DNA of 64,000 nt, from positions 1 to 64,000 of the forward strand of contig QQVD01000023.1 in the NCBI GenBank assembly GCA_003388555.1, in the 5' to 3' direction. The notes below the pieces were generated by a model. It searched no databases. It was not told the DNA's origin and worked only from the letters and a program-made list of their open reading frames with translations. The position numbers were made by a program, and so were the translations under genes. This stretch comes from Acidobacteriota bacterium (GTDB taxonomy: Bacteria > Acidobacteriota > Thermoanaerobaculia > Multivoradales > Multivoraceae). Below, piece by piece: positions 15,949 through 25,344 of the stretch (its first letter is position 1; each line of letters starts with the position of its first letter).

Positions 15949-18384
15949 TCACTCCGCCGCCAGCGCACGCACCGGGTCGGTGTTCGCGGCCCGCCGTGCC
16001 GGCAGGTAGACCGCGGCAGCGGCCACCACCAGCAGGATCGCTGGCACCGCGGCGAAGGTCAGCGGATCGAGCGCCCGGGTCTGGTAGAGCATGCCCTCGA
16101 CCAGGCGCGCCGCACCGGCGGCGCCGAGCAGTCCGACGACGGCACCGAAGACCGCGAGCCGCAGGCCCTCCGACAGCACCAGCCGGGTCACCGTGGGCCG
16201 GTCGGCGCCGAGCGCCACCCGCACGCCCATCTCGCGCCGCCGCTGCACCACCGAGTAGGCCATCACGCCGTAGATCCCGACCGCGGCGAGAAGCAGACCG
16301 AGGGTGCCGAAGAACCCGAGCACGATGCCGCCGACGCGGGCCGGCATCAGCGCGATGCCCATGTGGTCCTCCATGGTGCGCAGGTCGAAGAGCGCCAGCT
16401 CGGAGTCGATCCCGGCGACCGTGGAGCGCAGCGTGGCGAGTGCCAGCGCGGGCGGTCCCGAGGTGCGGGCCACGGCGGTCATCCCAGAGCTGAACACCTG
16501 GCGCTGGGGCAGGTACATGAACTCCGTCGGATCCTCGCCGAGCGAACGGTACTTGCCGGTCTCGACGACGCCGACGATGCGCCGGTCGGCACCTGCCGTG
16601 CCGACGATTCGACCGAGTGCCGACTCGCCGGGCCAGAAGCGCTCGGCGAAGGCGCGGTTGATCACGATCACCGGCTCGGCGCCGGCGTCGTCGGCACGGG
16701 TGAAGGTGCGGCCCTCGAGCACACTGGTGCCCATCGCCTCGAGATAGCCGGGCGAGATCTGGGTGTAGTGCAGGCTGTTGCGTTCCCCCTCGGCGAACTC
16801 GTAGCCAGGGATCTCGACGCCGCGATCCGAGTTGCCGAACCCGAGCGGCAGCGTCTCGACGAAGCCGACAGCGTCGATCTCGGGTCGCGCCAGCAGCTCG
16901 TCCTGCAGCCGGTCGTAGAACGCCCTGGCCTGCGCCTCGTCGTAGCCCTGCAGGCCGGGATCCACCGACGCCATCGCCAGGTGGCCAGGATCGCGGAAGC
17001 CCGGATCGATGCCCATCGCACCCTGCATGCTGCGCAGGAAGAGCCCGGCGCTGATCAGCAGCACCAGCGAAAGCGCCATCTGGCCGACGACCAGCAGACG
17101 GCTGGCGCGGCTGCGCTGCACCGAGCTGCCGCGCGACGTCGCCACCAGCCTCGCCCGGGACGACTGCATCGCCGGAGCGAGGCCGAACAGCAGCCCGGTT
17201 CCGAGCGAGATGGCGGCGGTGAACAGCAGCACTCGGGAATCGAGCCCGAAGTCGAAGGCGAAAGGGCCGTCCATCGGCGGCCGGATGCGCGACAGCAACC
17301 GTGTGGCGACCAGAGCGAGTGCCAGGCTGGCGGCGCCGGCGATCACACTGAACACGAGGCTCTCGACGAGCAGCTGCCGCACCACCCGCCAGCGTCCAGC
17401 ACCGAGGCTCATGCGCACCGCCATCTCCTGGCGGCGCTCGCGGGCGCGCGCCAGGAAGAGGTTGGCGACGTTGACGCAGGCGACCAGCAGGAGCAGTCCG
17501 ACGACGCTCAGCATCAGCGTCGCCATCGCCGCCTGGGCGCCGCGCATGCTCGGGTGCATACCGGCGTCGAGCTGCGGCACCAGGGTGGTGCCGACCTGGT
17601 CCTCGTAGCTGCGCGGGTGCTCCTCGCGCAGTCCCAGCAGGATCGCGTCGAGAGCCGACTCGGCTCGTTGCAGGCCGACGCCATCCTGCAGGCGCGCCAC
17701 CACCGTCATGTTGTTGTTGCCGCGCGAATCGATGCGGTTGTCGCCCGGCATCAGCATCGGCTGCATCATCAGCGGCAGGTAGAGCGGCGGATCGGCGCCG
17801 ACCATCGGGCCGGTGAACTCGCGCGGGGCGATGCCGACCACCTCGTAGGCGAGGCCGTTCAGCTCGACGGTGCTGCCGACCATCTGTCGATCGCCGCCGA
17901 AGCGCTCCTGCCAGAACGCATGGCCGAGCATCACCACCGGATGGGCGCCGGGATCGCGGTCCTCGACGCCAGGCAGGAAGGCGCGCCCGTAGAGCGGCTG
18001 CACGCCGTAGGTCTGGAAGAAGTTGGCACTGACCACCATGCCGAAGAGACGCTCGTTGCGCCCCTCGCTCGACATCGCGACCGGGGTGAAGAACCATGCC
18101 GCGACGTCGCTGAACACCTCGCCGCTGCGGTCGCGCAGGTCCTGGTAGTGAGGGATCGAGTTCGAGCCGTACTCGATGCCGGGCCACTGGCGGTAGAGCT
18201 GCACCAGTCGCTCCGGCTGCTCGACGCCGCCGAGAGGCCGCAGCAGCAGGCCGTTGACCGCCGAGAAGGTCGTTGCGTTGAGGCCGATGCCGAGCACCAG
18301 CGTGAGCAGTGCGACACCGGTGAACAGCGGGCTCTTGGTGAGCATCCGCAGGCTGTACTGGAGATCCTTGGCCAATCCGCGCAC
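15949..18384 (-). CDS. ADOP-type ABC transporter permease (MacB/FtsX-like)
   Basis: An 811-aa membrane protein of the acidobacterial duplicated orphan permease family. It has two tandem MacB_PCD-plus-FtsX units: an N-terminal span (PLFTGVALLTLVLGIGLNAT), a periplasmic core, three spans including LSVVGLLLLVACVNVANLFLAR, a second span and core, then a final three-span FtsX block with GIYGVMAYSVVQRRREMGVR and the VYLPARRAANTDPVRAL tail. No ATPase is adjacent, as is usual for this family. GTG 18384 starts the conserved RGLAKDLQYSLRML; longer readings are shadow. Substrate and partner ATPase are unknown. Confidence 0.92.
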   Translation of the reverse strand: MRGLAKDLQYSLRMLTKSPLFTGVALLTLVLGIGLNATTFSAVNGLLLRPLGGVEQPERLVQLYRQWPGIEYGSNSIPHYQDLRDRSGEVFSDVAAWFFTPVAMSSEGRNERLFGMVVSANFFQTYGVQPLYGRAFLPGVEDRDPGAHPVVMLGHAFWQERFGGDRQMVGSTVELNGLAYEVVGIAPREFTGPMVGADPPLYLPLMMQPMLMPGDNRIDSRGNNNMTVVARLQDGVGLQRAESALDAILLGLREEHPRSYEDQVGTTLVPQLDAGMHPSMRGAQAAMATLMLSVVGLLLLVACVNVANLFLARARERRQEMAVRMSLGAGRWRVVRQLLVESLVFSVIAGAASLALALVATRLLSRIRPPMDGPFAFDFGLDSRVLLFTAAISLGTGLLFGLAPAMQSSRARLVATSRGSSVQRSRASRLLVVGQMALSLVLLISAGLFLRSMQGAMGIDPGFRDPGHLAMASVDPGLQGYDEAQARAFYDRLQDELLARPEIDAVGFVETLPLGFGNSDRGVEIPGYEFAEGERNSLHYTQISPGYLEAMGTSVLEGRTFTRADDAGAEPVIVINRAFAERFWPGESALGRIVGTAGADRRIVGVVETGKYRSLGEDPTEFMYLPQRQVFSSGMTAVARTSGPPALALATLRSTVAGIDSELALFDLRTMEDHMGIALMPARVGGIVLGFFGTLGLLLAAVGIYGVMAYSVVQRRREMGVRVALGADRPTVTRLVLSEGLRLAVFGAVVGLLGAAGAARLVEGMLYQTRALDPLTFAAVPAILLVVAAAAVYLPARRAANTDPVRALAAE

Positions 18385-18510
18385 GGCTTCCCCTTTGCTG
18401 CTGGGACGGTCCGATGGGCCCTGCCTGAGCGGCGGCCCGCGTGCATCTAACGACGGCCGCTGCCGCGACGAGGTTTCAAGAAGCGTCGACGCATCTTCTC
18501 GGCGCGCCGG

Positions 18511-18676
18511 GCACGAAACCCACGCCTCCGAGGTCCTTCCCCGAGACGAACTCGAGCTGACACCGGTCCCGGGTCGGTCCGCCCGGGTGCCGTGCACGAA
18601 ACCCACGCCTCCGAGGTCCTTCCCCGAGACGAACTCGAGCTGACACCGGTCCCGGGTCGGTCCGCCCGGGTGCCGT
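18511..18676. repeat. Perfect 83-bp tandem duplication
   Basis: Positions 18511-18593 and 18594-18676 are identical (83 bp each). Each unit contains two CCCGGG palindromes eight bases apart. The second copy abuts the TAGACT -10-like element of the Rieske gene. It lies in the divergent region between the ADOP permease and the Rieske oxygenase. Confidence 0.95.
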
Positions 18677-18681
18677 AGACT
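18676..18681 (+). promoter_or_regulatory. -10-like TAGACT, leaderless arrangement
   Basis: TAGACT ends six bases before the GTG at 18688, leaving no room for a ribosome-binding site. It shares its first base with the end of the 83-bp repeat. Confidence 0.5.
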
Positions 18682-18687
18682 GCCGCG

Positions 18688-19875
18688 GTGACCTCCCGTC
18701 CCCCCCTGCAGCAACGCTCGCTGCCGGGCGCCCTCTATGGAGCGCCCGACCGCTTCGCCGAAGAGCAGCAGCGGATCTTCCGGCGCCGGTGGGTCTATGT
18801 CTGCAACGAGTCCGACCTCCCCAGGGTCGGCAGCCACGTCTGCCTCGATCTCGCCGACGACAGCGTCGTCGTGGTGCGCGCCGAGGCCGGCGTGCGGGCC
18901 TTCCACAACGTCTGCCGTCACCGCGGCACGCGGCTGTGCTGGAGCGAGCGCGGCCACCAGCCCAAGGCCCTCGTCTGCCCTTACCACGCCTGGGCGTTCT
19001 CGTTCGACGGTGAACTGATCGGCGCCCCGAACTTCGACCCCGAGTCGGTCCCCGGATTTTCGCGCGACGACTACGCGCTGCTGCCGGTCGCGGTCGCGGT
19101 CGTCGAGGGTCTCGTCTTCGTGCACCTGGGCGACGACCCCAGCGCGGCCCCGCCCGTCGGGAAGGCGCTGCCCCATCTCGCCGAACGGGTGCGGCCTTGG
19201 GATCCGGCACGGCTGGTTGCGGTGGAGCGCCGCAGCTACGAGGTGCCGGCGAACTGGAAGCTCTTCTTCCAGAACTACAGCGAGTGCTACCACTGCCCCA
19301 GCGCCCACCCGGCGCTCAACCGGCTGACCCCCTACCTCGACTCCAGCAACGACCTCGACGAGGGAGCGATGCTGGGCGGCCCGATGCGACTGCGGGACGG
19401 GGTGGCGTCGATGTCGGCTACGGGAGCGGCGTGTGCCGCTCCCCTGCCGGGACTCGACCCGGACCGCCGGCGCGGCGTCTGGTACTACACCGTCTTCCCC
19501 AACCTCTTCCTCAGCCTGCACCCGGACTACCTCCTGGTGCACCGCATCGACGCGCTGGAGCAGGACCGCACCCGCATCGAGTGCGCCTGGTACTTCGCGC
19601 CGGAGAGCGCGACGCGCGACGACTTCGATCCCACACCGGCGGTCGAGTTCTGGGATCAGACCAACCGCCAGGACTGGGAGCTCTGTCGACAGGCGCACCG
19701 CGGCGTCACCTCGCGCGCCTACGTGCCGGGTCCCTACGCCGCGATCGAGAGCACGGTCGCCGCCTTCGACCGTGAGTACCTGCGGGCGATGGGCCTCGGC
19801 ATGGAGGACCTCGGGCAGGACCTCGGGCGTGGCGGCGCACGGTCGCCGGCGGACGAGGCGGCGGAGCGCAGCTGA
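18688..19875 (+). CDS. Rieske non-heme iron oxygenase, alpha subunit
   Basis: A 395-aa ring-hydroxylating-type oxygenase. The Rieske [2Fe-2S] motif is CRHRG (Cys76, His78) and CPYHAW (Cys97, His100). The mononuclear iron site is ECYHCPSAHP (His202, His207), with a late Asp probably in QTNRQDWEL. The overall pattern resembles quaternary-amine/carnitine/glycine-betaine monooxygenases more than naphthalene dioxygenases, but aromatic substrates are not excluded. No reductase or small subunit is adjacent. The crotonase gene starts three bases after the stop, so this heads a three-gene operon. The GTG start is leaderless-like. Confidence 0.9.
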   Translation: MTSRPPLQQRSLPGALYGAPDRFAEEQQRIFRRRWVYVCNESDLPRVGSHVCLDLADDSVVVVRAEAGVRAFHNVCRHRGTRLCWSERGHQPKALVCPYHAWAFSFDGELIGAPNFDPESVPGFSRDDYALLPVAVAVVEGLVFVHLGDDPSAAPPVGKALPHLAERVRPWDPARLVAVERRSYEVPANWKLFFQNYSECYHCPSAHPALNRLTPYLDSSNDLDEGAMLGGPMRLRDGVASMSATGAACAAPLPGLDPDRRRGVWYYTVFPNLFLSLHPDYLLVHRIDALEQDRTRIECAWYFAPESATRDDFDPTPAVEFWDQTNRQDWELCRQAHRGVTSRAYVPGPYAAIESTVAAFDREYLRAMGLGMEDLGQDLGRGGARSPADEAAERS

Positions 19876-19878
19876 GCG

Positions 19879-20667
19879 ATGAGCCTCATCGAGCTCAGCC
19901 GTGACGGAGCGATCGGCCGCCTGACCATCCGGCGGCCCGAGAAGCGCAACGCCATCACCCAGGAGATGATGACGGACCTCGAGGGCACGGCTCGAGAGCT
20001 CTCCGGCGATGAACAGGTCCGCGCCGTCGTGCTCGACGCGGAAGGCGACGACTTCTCGGTCGGCGCCGACCTCTCGCAGCCCCGTTTCTCCGGCGGCGAG
20101 CAGCCGTCACTGCTGATGCGCCGGCGCGGCGCCGAGCTCGGCGCCAAGCTGATGCGCAGCCTGCGCGAGATCCCGCAGCCCACGGTGTGCGCGATCCAGG
20201 GCGTCGCCACCGGCGCCGGCGCCTGCATCGCCACCGCCTGCGACTTCCGCATCGCATCTCGCGAGGCGCGGATCGGCTACGGCGAGGTCAAGATCGGCAT
20301 CAACCTGATGTGGCACGCGGTCGGCCCCTGCGTGCAGCTGGTGGGCCCGGCCCGCGCCAAGCAGCTGATCATGACCGGCCGTCTGTTCGGCGCCGAGACC
20401 CTCGAGCGGTGGGGCTTCGTCGACGAGGTCGTCGAGCCGTCGGCCCTTCAGGAACGAGCGCGCGAGTGGGCGGAGGAGTACGCGGCGCTGCCGCCGATCG
20501 CGGTGCAGATGATCAAGCGCACCATCCAGCGCTACAGCGGCGCGCTCGACGAGGCGATCCTGCACGCCGACGCCGACCAGTGGATGCTGGCGTCGCTCAG
20601 CGAGGACTTCCGCGAGGCGGTCAGCGCCTTCTTCGAGAAGCGAACGCCCACCTACCGTGGCAACTGA
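19879..20667 (+). CDS. Enoyl-CoA hydratase/isomerase (crotonase) family
   Basis: A 262-aa crotonase. Oxyanion-hole segments are FSVGADLS and GVATGAGACIATACD. Glu136 in YGEVKIG aligns with the first catalytic Glu (Glu144 in rat hydratase). The second catalytic Glu position appears to be Gln162 (AKQLIMTG), so classical hydration is doubtful; an isomerase, hydrolase or C-C-bond-cleaving role is possible. It lies between a Rieske oxygenase and a DsbA/isomerase-like gene, pointing to catabolism of an oxygenated ring or amine through a CoA ester. The alignment is by eye. Confidence 0.88.
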   Translation: MSLIELSRDGAIGRLTIRRPEKRNAITQEMMTDLEGTARELSGDEQVRAVVLDAEGDDFSVGADLSQPRFSGGEQPSLLMRRRGAELGAKLMRSLREIPQPTVCAIQGVATGAGACIATACDFRIASREARIGYGEVKIGINLMWHAVGPCVQLVGPARAKQLIMTGRLFGAETLERWGFVDEVVEPSALQERAREWAEEYAALPPIAVQMIKRTIQRYSGALDEAILHADADQWMLASLSEDFREAVSAFFEKRTPTYRGN

Positions 20668-20684
20668 GCGGAGCGGCAGGTGAG

Positions 20685-21395
20685 ATGAGCGACCGCACGA
20701 CGAAGAGAGAACGCGACCGGGAGAGAGCTCCTGACAATGCGGCCAGCCCGATCACGTTCTACTTCGACTACATCTCGCACAACGCCTACGTCGCCTGGCA
20801 CGCGCTGCGACCGATCGCCGACCGTCACGAGCGCGAGGTCGAGGCGACGCCGGTGCTCTTCGCCGCACTGCTCGACGCGCACGGCAGCGTCGGTCCGGCC
20901 GAGATCCCCGCCAAGACGCGCTGGATGATCCGTGACGTGGCGCGCAAGGCGATCGATCTCGGGCTGCCGCTGGCGCCGCCTGCCTCGCATCCGTTCCGAC
21001 CCCTCGTGCCGCTGCGCGCCACCGCCTGGTTCGACGACCGCGGCGAGCGTGACCTGGCGGTCACCGCGCTCTTCGCCGCCACCTGGGCGCACGGCCTCGA
21101 TGTCTCGGATCCGGCCGTGGTGCGCCAGGTGCTCGACGAGGCCGGGCTCGACGGCGAAGCCGCGGTGCGCTGGAGCGAACAGCCCGAAGGCAAGCTGCGC
21201 CTGCGCCAGGACACCGAGGCGGCGATCGCGCGCGGTGTCTTCGGCGTGCCGACGATGATCGCCGACGACCGGTTGTTCTGGGGCTACGACGACCTGATCA
21301 ACCTCGAGCGCTACCTGCGCGGCGACGATCCGCTCGAGCGTACCGAGCTGCCGTCGTGGCGGCACGTGCGGCCGACGGCGCAGCGCCGCAGGTGA
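20685..21395 (+). CDS. DsbA-fold 2-hydroxychromene-2-carboxylate isomerase-like protein
   Basis: A 236-aa thioredoxin-fold protein of the HCCA isomerase/GST-kappa type: FYFDYISHNAYVAWHAL at the N-terminus (Ser in place of the DsbA Cys), a helical insert, then RGVFGVPTMIADDRLFWGYDDL (cis-Pro loop) and a C-terminal extension. HCCA isomerases act with glutathione in naphthalene-type degradation, which would match the Rieske gene, but this family is broad. It starts 17 bp after the crotonase stop with AGGTGAG nearby, so it is in the same operon. Confidence 0.85.
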   Translation: MSDRTTKRERDRERAPDNAASPITFYFDYISHNAYVAWHALRPIADRHEREVEATPVLFAALLDAHGSVGPAEIPAKTRWMIRDVARKAIDLGLPLAPPASHPFRPLVPLRATAWFDDRGERDLAVTALFAATWAHGLDVSDPAVVRQVLDEAGLDGEAAVRWSEQPEGKLRLRQDTEAAIARGVFGVPTMIADDRLFWGYDDLINLERYLRGDDPLERTELPSWRHVRPTAQRRR

Positions 21396-21489
21396 TCCGC
21401 CGGGCCGGAGCAGGGCGCCACGGCCCGGCGCCGACCATCCAAGACCCACAGGCCGCAATCCGAGGCGCTGGCTCCGGAGGAGAACGACG

Positions 21490-23079
21490 ATGAAGCGACT
21501 GCCCCCCACGCGCCCCACGGTCGAAGCCTGGTTGCCGATCCTGCTGCTCGCCGCGCTCGGCTCGACCTTGCTGGCGCCGCCCGTCGCAGCCGCGGCCGCC
21601 GACGAGGCCGGCGTCGACTGGGACGCCTTCCGCTCCGGCATCGAGACCGCCATGCGCCAGTGGGAGGTCCCCGGACTCGCGGTGAGCGTGGTGTCGGGCG
21701 ACGAGGTGCTCTTCGCCGAGGGCTTCGGCACCACCTCGCTCGGCGGCGACGGGGCGCGGGCGGTCGACGAGCACACCCTGTTCGCCGCCGGCTCGACCAC
21801 CAAGGCGATCGCCGCGGCGGCGCTCGGGCTGCTGGTCGACGAGGGCAGGATCGGCTGGGACACCCCGGTGCAGGAGCTGATGCCGGAGCTGCGCTTCTCG
21901 GACCCCGAGCTCACCGCGCGGCTGCGGGTGCGCGACCTGCTGACCCACAGCGCAGGGGTGCCCAACACCGACGTGCTCTGGTACGAGCAGGAGCACTCGC
22001 TCGAGGAGATCCTGCGCCGCATGCGCTTCGTGCCGGTGGATGCGCACGCGGTGCCGCGCTTCACCTACCAGAACGTGATGTACGCGGCGGCCGGACGGCT
22101 CACCGAGATCGTCTCGGGCGAGGCCTGGCCGCGCTTCGTCGAGCAGCGCCTCTTCGCGCCGCTGGGCATGAGCCGCTCGGTGGCGACTCTCGCCGCCACG
22201 GAGGCGATGGCCAACGTGGCGCAGCCTCACCACCGCGTCGCCGGCGAGGTGGTGCGGATCGAGAACGCCAGCGTCGATCCGGTGGCCGCCGCCGGCTCGG
22301 TGTGGAGCAGCGTGCACGACATGTCGCTGTGGCTGCGCTTCCTGCTGCGCGGCTGCGCCACCGAGGAGGGCGAGCAGCTGCTTCAGCCGGAGACGTGCGA
22401 CGAGCTGTTCGAGCCGCAGGTGCTGATCGATCGCGAGATGTACCCCGTGATGCGCCTCTACGATCACAAGTGGCTCACCTACGGCCTCGGCTGGTTCCAG
22501 GCCGACTACCGCGGCCGCGCGCTCGACTTCCACAGCGGCAGCATCGACGGCATGGTGGCGCTGGCGGGGCTCGTCCACCGCGAGGACGTCGGTGTCTACG
22601 TGCTCGCCAACCTCGACCACGCCGAGCTGCGCCACTCGATCCTGCTCGAGGCGCTCGACCGTCTCGATCCGCGTCCGGAGCCGAGCGACGCGAGCCAGAC
22701 CCGCGACTGGCACCGCGAGGTGTACGAGCTCTACCGGCCGGAGGGCGAGGTCGAAGCGGCGACGGACGAGTCGACTGCCGCGGCGGGCGATGCTCGGCCG
22801 CCGCGCCCGCTCGAACGGTACGTCGGACGCTACGCCGACCCCATCGCCGGCGAGATGGTGGTGGAGCAGCGCGGCGAGATGCTGACCCTGCGCTGGGGAC
22901 GACGCGAGTGCGTCCTGGCGCCGCTCGACGCCGATCGCTTCCTCTGTGCCTGGACCAAGCGCTGGCGCGGCGAGATGGTGCTCGAGTTCGAGACCGGGCG
23001 TAGCGGCGGTGTCGGTGCGATCGATCTCGGTGGCACGATGCTGCACCGGCAGGTGAGCGATCCCGCGGCCGAGGAGTGA
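21490..23079 (+). CDS. Secreted beta-lactamase-fold serine hydrolase
   Basis: A 529-aa exported class C beta-lactamase-like hydrolase. The signal peptide ends near AAAAADEAG. The active-site Ser-x-x-Lys is AAGSTTKAIA (Ser102, Lys105), the Tyr-x-Asn is FTYQNVMY, and FHSGSIDG supplies the third motif. A C-terminal lipocalin-like DUF3471-type domain (LERYVGRYADPIAGEM...) follows residue about 440. Family members are esterases or D-amino-peptidases; the substrate is unknown. It follows the Rieske operon by 94 bp and has GGAGGAG before the ATG, so it may be read with it or separately. Confidence 0.9.
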   Translation: MKRLPPTRPTVEAWLPILLLAALGSTLLAPPVAAAAADEAGVDWDAFRSGIETAMRQWEVPGLAVSVVSGDEVLFAEGFGTTSLGGDGARAVDEHTLFAAGSTTKAIAAAALGLLVDEGRIGWDTPVQELMPELRFSDPELTARLRVRDLLTHSAGVPNTDVLWYEQEHSLEEILRRMRFVPVDAHAVPRFTYQNVMYAAAGRLTEIVSGEAWPRFVEQRLFAPLGMSRSVATLAATEAMANVAQPHHRVAGEVVRIENASVDPVAAAGSVWSSVHDMSLWLRFLLRGCATEEGEQLLQPETCDELFEPQVLIDREMYPVMRLYDHKWLTYGLGWFQADYRGRALDFHSGSIDGMVALAGLVHREDVGVYVLANLDHAELRHSILLEALDRLDPRPEPSDASQTRDWHREVYELYRPEGEVEAATDESTAAAGDARPPRPLERYVGRYADPIAGEMVVEQRGEMLTLRWGRRECVLAPLDADRFLCAWTKRWRGEMVLEFETGRSGGVGAIDLGGTMLHRQVSDPAAEE

Positions 23080-23106
23080 AACCGCCGGCGTCGTCGCGTT
23101 CCGCGC

Positions 23107-23984
23107 TCAGCCGACGATCGGCGGCGCCATCGCCTTGTCGTGCGCCAGCTCGACGACGGCCTCGCGGGCTCCCTGCCCGGCGAGAGCGCAGAGCACCCCG
23201 CCCTCGCGCCACACCACCAGAGTCCGGTCGCCGCGGGTGAAGACGAAGAAGCGGAAGCCCCCGTGGTCGTGCACGTCGACCGGATCGGCGAGAGCCTCTT
23301 CGAGACCCGGCGCCGCCTCGAACATCCAGCAGCTGACGATGCCTCCGGCGCCGCGGTAGAGCGCCAGTGCCGCGGGCCGGCCCGCCAGTCCGGTTGCCTC
23401 GCCGCCGAGCAGATCGTTGCCGCTCATCGAGAGGTCGAGCACGCGGGTCGGGAAGTCGAGCCGGCTCCAGCGCTGCTCGAGCTCGGCGGCGTCGGCCCGC
23501 CACTTCTCGGACACCGGGCCGGTGGCGAGCTCACTGGCGTGCTCGGCGTGCGCCTCGAACGCCGCGGCGACCAGGCCGGGCGGCGACGGCGGCGCGACGG
23601 TGCCGCGCAGCAGATAGACGGACAGCAGGCCGGCGGCCGCCAGCGCGACCACTCCGGCGGCGAGCAGCCAGACGGCGCCGCGGGAGGTGCTCGACTCGCT
23701 CCTGTCGCCGGGGGCCGGCGTCGGCGCCGGCTCTGACGCCGGGGTGCCGGCGCGGTCCTCCGCGTCGAGGGACGCCAGGATCCGCGCCTCGAGCCCTGCG
23801 GGGACCTCGTCGCCAGGCTCCTCGGCGACGTCGGCGGCCAGCAGGGTGCGGGTGGTGCGCAGTGCCTGCGCCCGGGCGCGGCAGGTGGAGCACTGCTCGA
23901 GGTGACGCTCGAGCTCGCCGGCGCGCCGCGGATCGAGACGCCCGTCGAGCCAGGCGTCGAGATGGCGATCGGCCTGGGCGCAGT

Positions 23985-23988
<4 letters not shown>
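23107..23988 (-). CDS. zf-HC2 anti-sigma factor-like membrane protein
   Basis: A 293-aa single-pass membrane protein. The N-terminal zinc-binding anti-sigma domain has HLDAWLDGRLDP then ELERHLEQCSTCR (the H-x3-C-x2-C pattern plus Cys3). A linker leads to one membrane span (VWLLAAGVVALAAAGLLSVY, about residues 106-125) and an extracytoplasmic domain of about 165 residues. It should sequester the co-encoded sigma factor until an envelope signal is sensed. GTG 23988 overlaps the sigma stop by four bases (GTGA) and has GGAGG seven bases upstream, so synthesis is coupled. Confidence 0.92.
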
Positions 23989-24638
<650 letters not shown>

Positions 24639-24646
24639 GGCGTTGG

Positions 24647-24926
24647 AGGGAAGAGGGAAAAGGGAAGAGGGACGAGGGAAGAGGGAAAAGGGAAAAGGGA
24701 AGAGGGAAAAGGGAAAAGGGAAGAGGGAAAAGGGAAAAGGGAGGCGGAAGGGGTTAGGGGTCAGGGGTCAGGGGTTGGGGACAAGGGACAAGGGACAAGG
24801 GACAAGGGACAAGGAAAAGGGAGGAGGGAGGAGGGAAGAGGGAAGAGGGAAGAGGGAAAAGGGAAGAGGGAAGAGGGAAGAGGGAAAAGGGAGGCGGAAG
24901 GGGTCAGGGGTCAGGGGTTGGGGGTC
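24647..24926. repeat. G-rich polypurine satellite array D
   Basis: About 280 bp of near-pure purine on the + strand with the same words as array A: GGGAAGA, GGGAAAA, (GGGACAA)5 and GCGGAAGGGGT-AGGGGTCAGGGG occurring twice (near 24743 and 24894). It is immediately upstream of the minus-strand sigma gene. Confidence 0.93.
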
Positions 24927-24929
24927 CAG

Positions 24930-25344
24930 TGGAAGAGGACGGAGAAGTGCGGACGAAGGGACCGGCGCGAACGACCTCGTCGTCCCTCCTGGACTGGGGT
25001 CGGTGTCGTTTGAGGAGCTCTCTCGGGTCTCGCCGTGTGTTCGGTGCTCGCCGGGGGGGTGGTTCACCGCCGTCGAGCCGTTCTCGACATGGATGCCGTC
25101 GCGGCGCCCGACCACCGGATCTCAGGCGACTCGCGGTCCTGCATCGAGAGCGTGAGCAGATCTCTTCCGTCGACCCGGGAACCGTCTCCGCAGGTCGCGT
25201 GTTCCTCCCCCTCCTGCAGGCGGCAGCAGCGTGCTGCCGGCCCGGATCCGCTGGCGGCGCGACGTCGCCGCCCGATGGATCCCAAGCATTCGAAGCAAGG
25301 CCGTCCACGGACAGGGCGGCGACGAGAAAAGGAAGCCCTTCGCG
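24930..25344. other. Intergenic region with a leader hairpin
   Basis: No gene is supported in these 415 bp. A perfect 8-bp hairpin CGGCAGCA-GCG-TGCTGCCG lies at 25221-25239, about 105 bases before the beta-helix gene, and could structure its leader. The segment near 25020-25055 faintly resembles the 50-bp repeat at 1394 and 1558. Confidence 0.45.

Noticed and set aside
15949-18384. MacB exporter with missing ATPase as a broken operon
   Set aside because: ADOP permeases are orphan by nature; both copies here have full-length architecture.
15310-18450. 1046-codon open frame on the + strand opposite the ADOP permease
   Set aside because: It is the antisense shadow of a well-conserved permease: composition is His/Arg/Gln/Ala-rich with no domain. 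The same applies to the 942-codon + frame at 45754-48582 and the 665-codon minus frame at 1346-3343.
24647-24926. CRISPR-like repeat array
   Set aside because: Repeats are short, irregular and purine-only, without uniform spacers, and no cas genes are present.
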